From NCBI GenBank assembly GCA_947625105.1, contig CANQMZ010000006.1, positions 1-32,440 on the forward strand: 32,440 bases of DNA. Direction: 5' to 3'. This DNA comes from an uncultured Parasutterella sp. GTDB taxonomy: Bacteria > Pseudomonadota > Gammaproteobacteria > Burkholderiales > Burkholderiaceae_F. Of the stretch, positions 32,426 to 32,440 are shown in pieces (positions within the stretch are counted from its first letter, which is position 1; each line of letters opens with the position of its first letter). The notes beneath the pieces are model-generated. The model saw only the letters and a program-made list of their open reading frames with translations, was not told the origin of the DNA and ran no database searches. The position numbers were made by a program, and so were the translations under genes.

Positions 32426-32440
32426 GGTACAATCGACGAC

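Noticed and set aside
1-32440. CRISPR array or toxin-antitoxin pair
   Set aside because: No regularly spaced repeats were seen, and no adjacent small gene pair with known toxin or antitoxin features was recognised.

Overview
The window looks like chromosome of a low-to-moderate GC betaproteobacterium (Burkholderiales), most likely an anaerobic gut member of the Sutterellaceae type. This is inference from gene content: an Arg32-type elongation factor P next to its EarP rhamnosyltransferase, a sigma-32 type htpG promoter, a DcuC dicarboxylate carrier, an oxygen-sensitive class III ribonucleotide reductase, and an rRNA operon leader of proteobacterial type. No database search was possible.

Layout. 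1-724: the tail of an unknown gene, then a minus-strand 37-residue membrane protein with its own promoter, ribosome binding site and terminator. 731-3266: dcuC-iadA, probably uptake and cleavage of beta-aspartyl dipeptides. 3337-3411: tRNA-Arg(CCT) on the minus strand. 3580-8291: parE-parC (topoisomerase IV); ParC carries a long acidic N-terminal extension. 8325-9194: YpfJ-type zinc metallopeptidase. 9233-9991: two adjacent crcB fluoride channel genes (minus). 10125-12113: sigma-32 promoter and htpG, converging on pgi (minus) and lplT (minus). 15156-17923: a polysaccharide ABC exporter (Wzm/Wzt type) and glf, with no glycosyltransferases. 18087-19100: an orphan phage/plasmid-like primase with zinc ribbon and Toprim domains. 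19152-20108: msrAB fusion (minus).

20109-21072 is an AT-rich gap of nearly 1 kb. It holds a probable structured RNA with a strong terminator, a 17-bp inverted repeat, and tandem NrdR boxes in front of the anaerobic ribonucleotide reductase operon.

21073-24147 is the most interesting locus. The nrdD ORF stops right after its zinc site and lacks the glycyl radical motif. That motif sits in a separate 59-residue ORF (23136-23315, absent from the supplied ORF track) with a strong ribosome binding site, followed by nrdG. So the glycyl radical domain appears to be a free-standing subunit. Short hairpins bury the ribosome binding sites of nrdG and of the next gene. Two staphylococcal-nuclease-type genes follow: a secreted tandem protein with degenerate active sites and a membrane-anchored one with an intact site.

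25820-29757 (minus): an unknown 147-residue protein downstream of an NhaC-family antiporter, then earP-efp. 29844-32313 (plus): uvrC overlapping pgsA. The window ends in a strong promoter, a boxB-like hairpin and a boxA, so a 16S rRNA gene should start just beyond the right edge.
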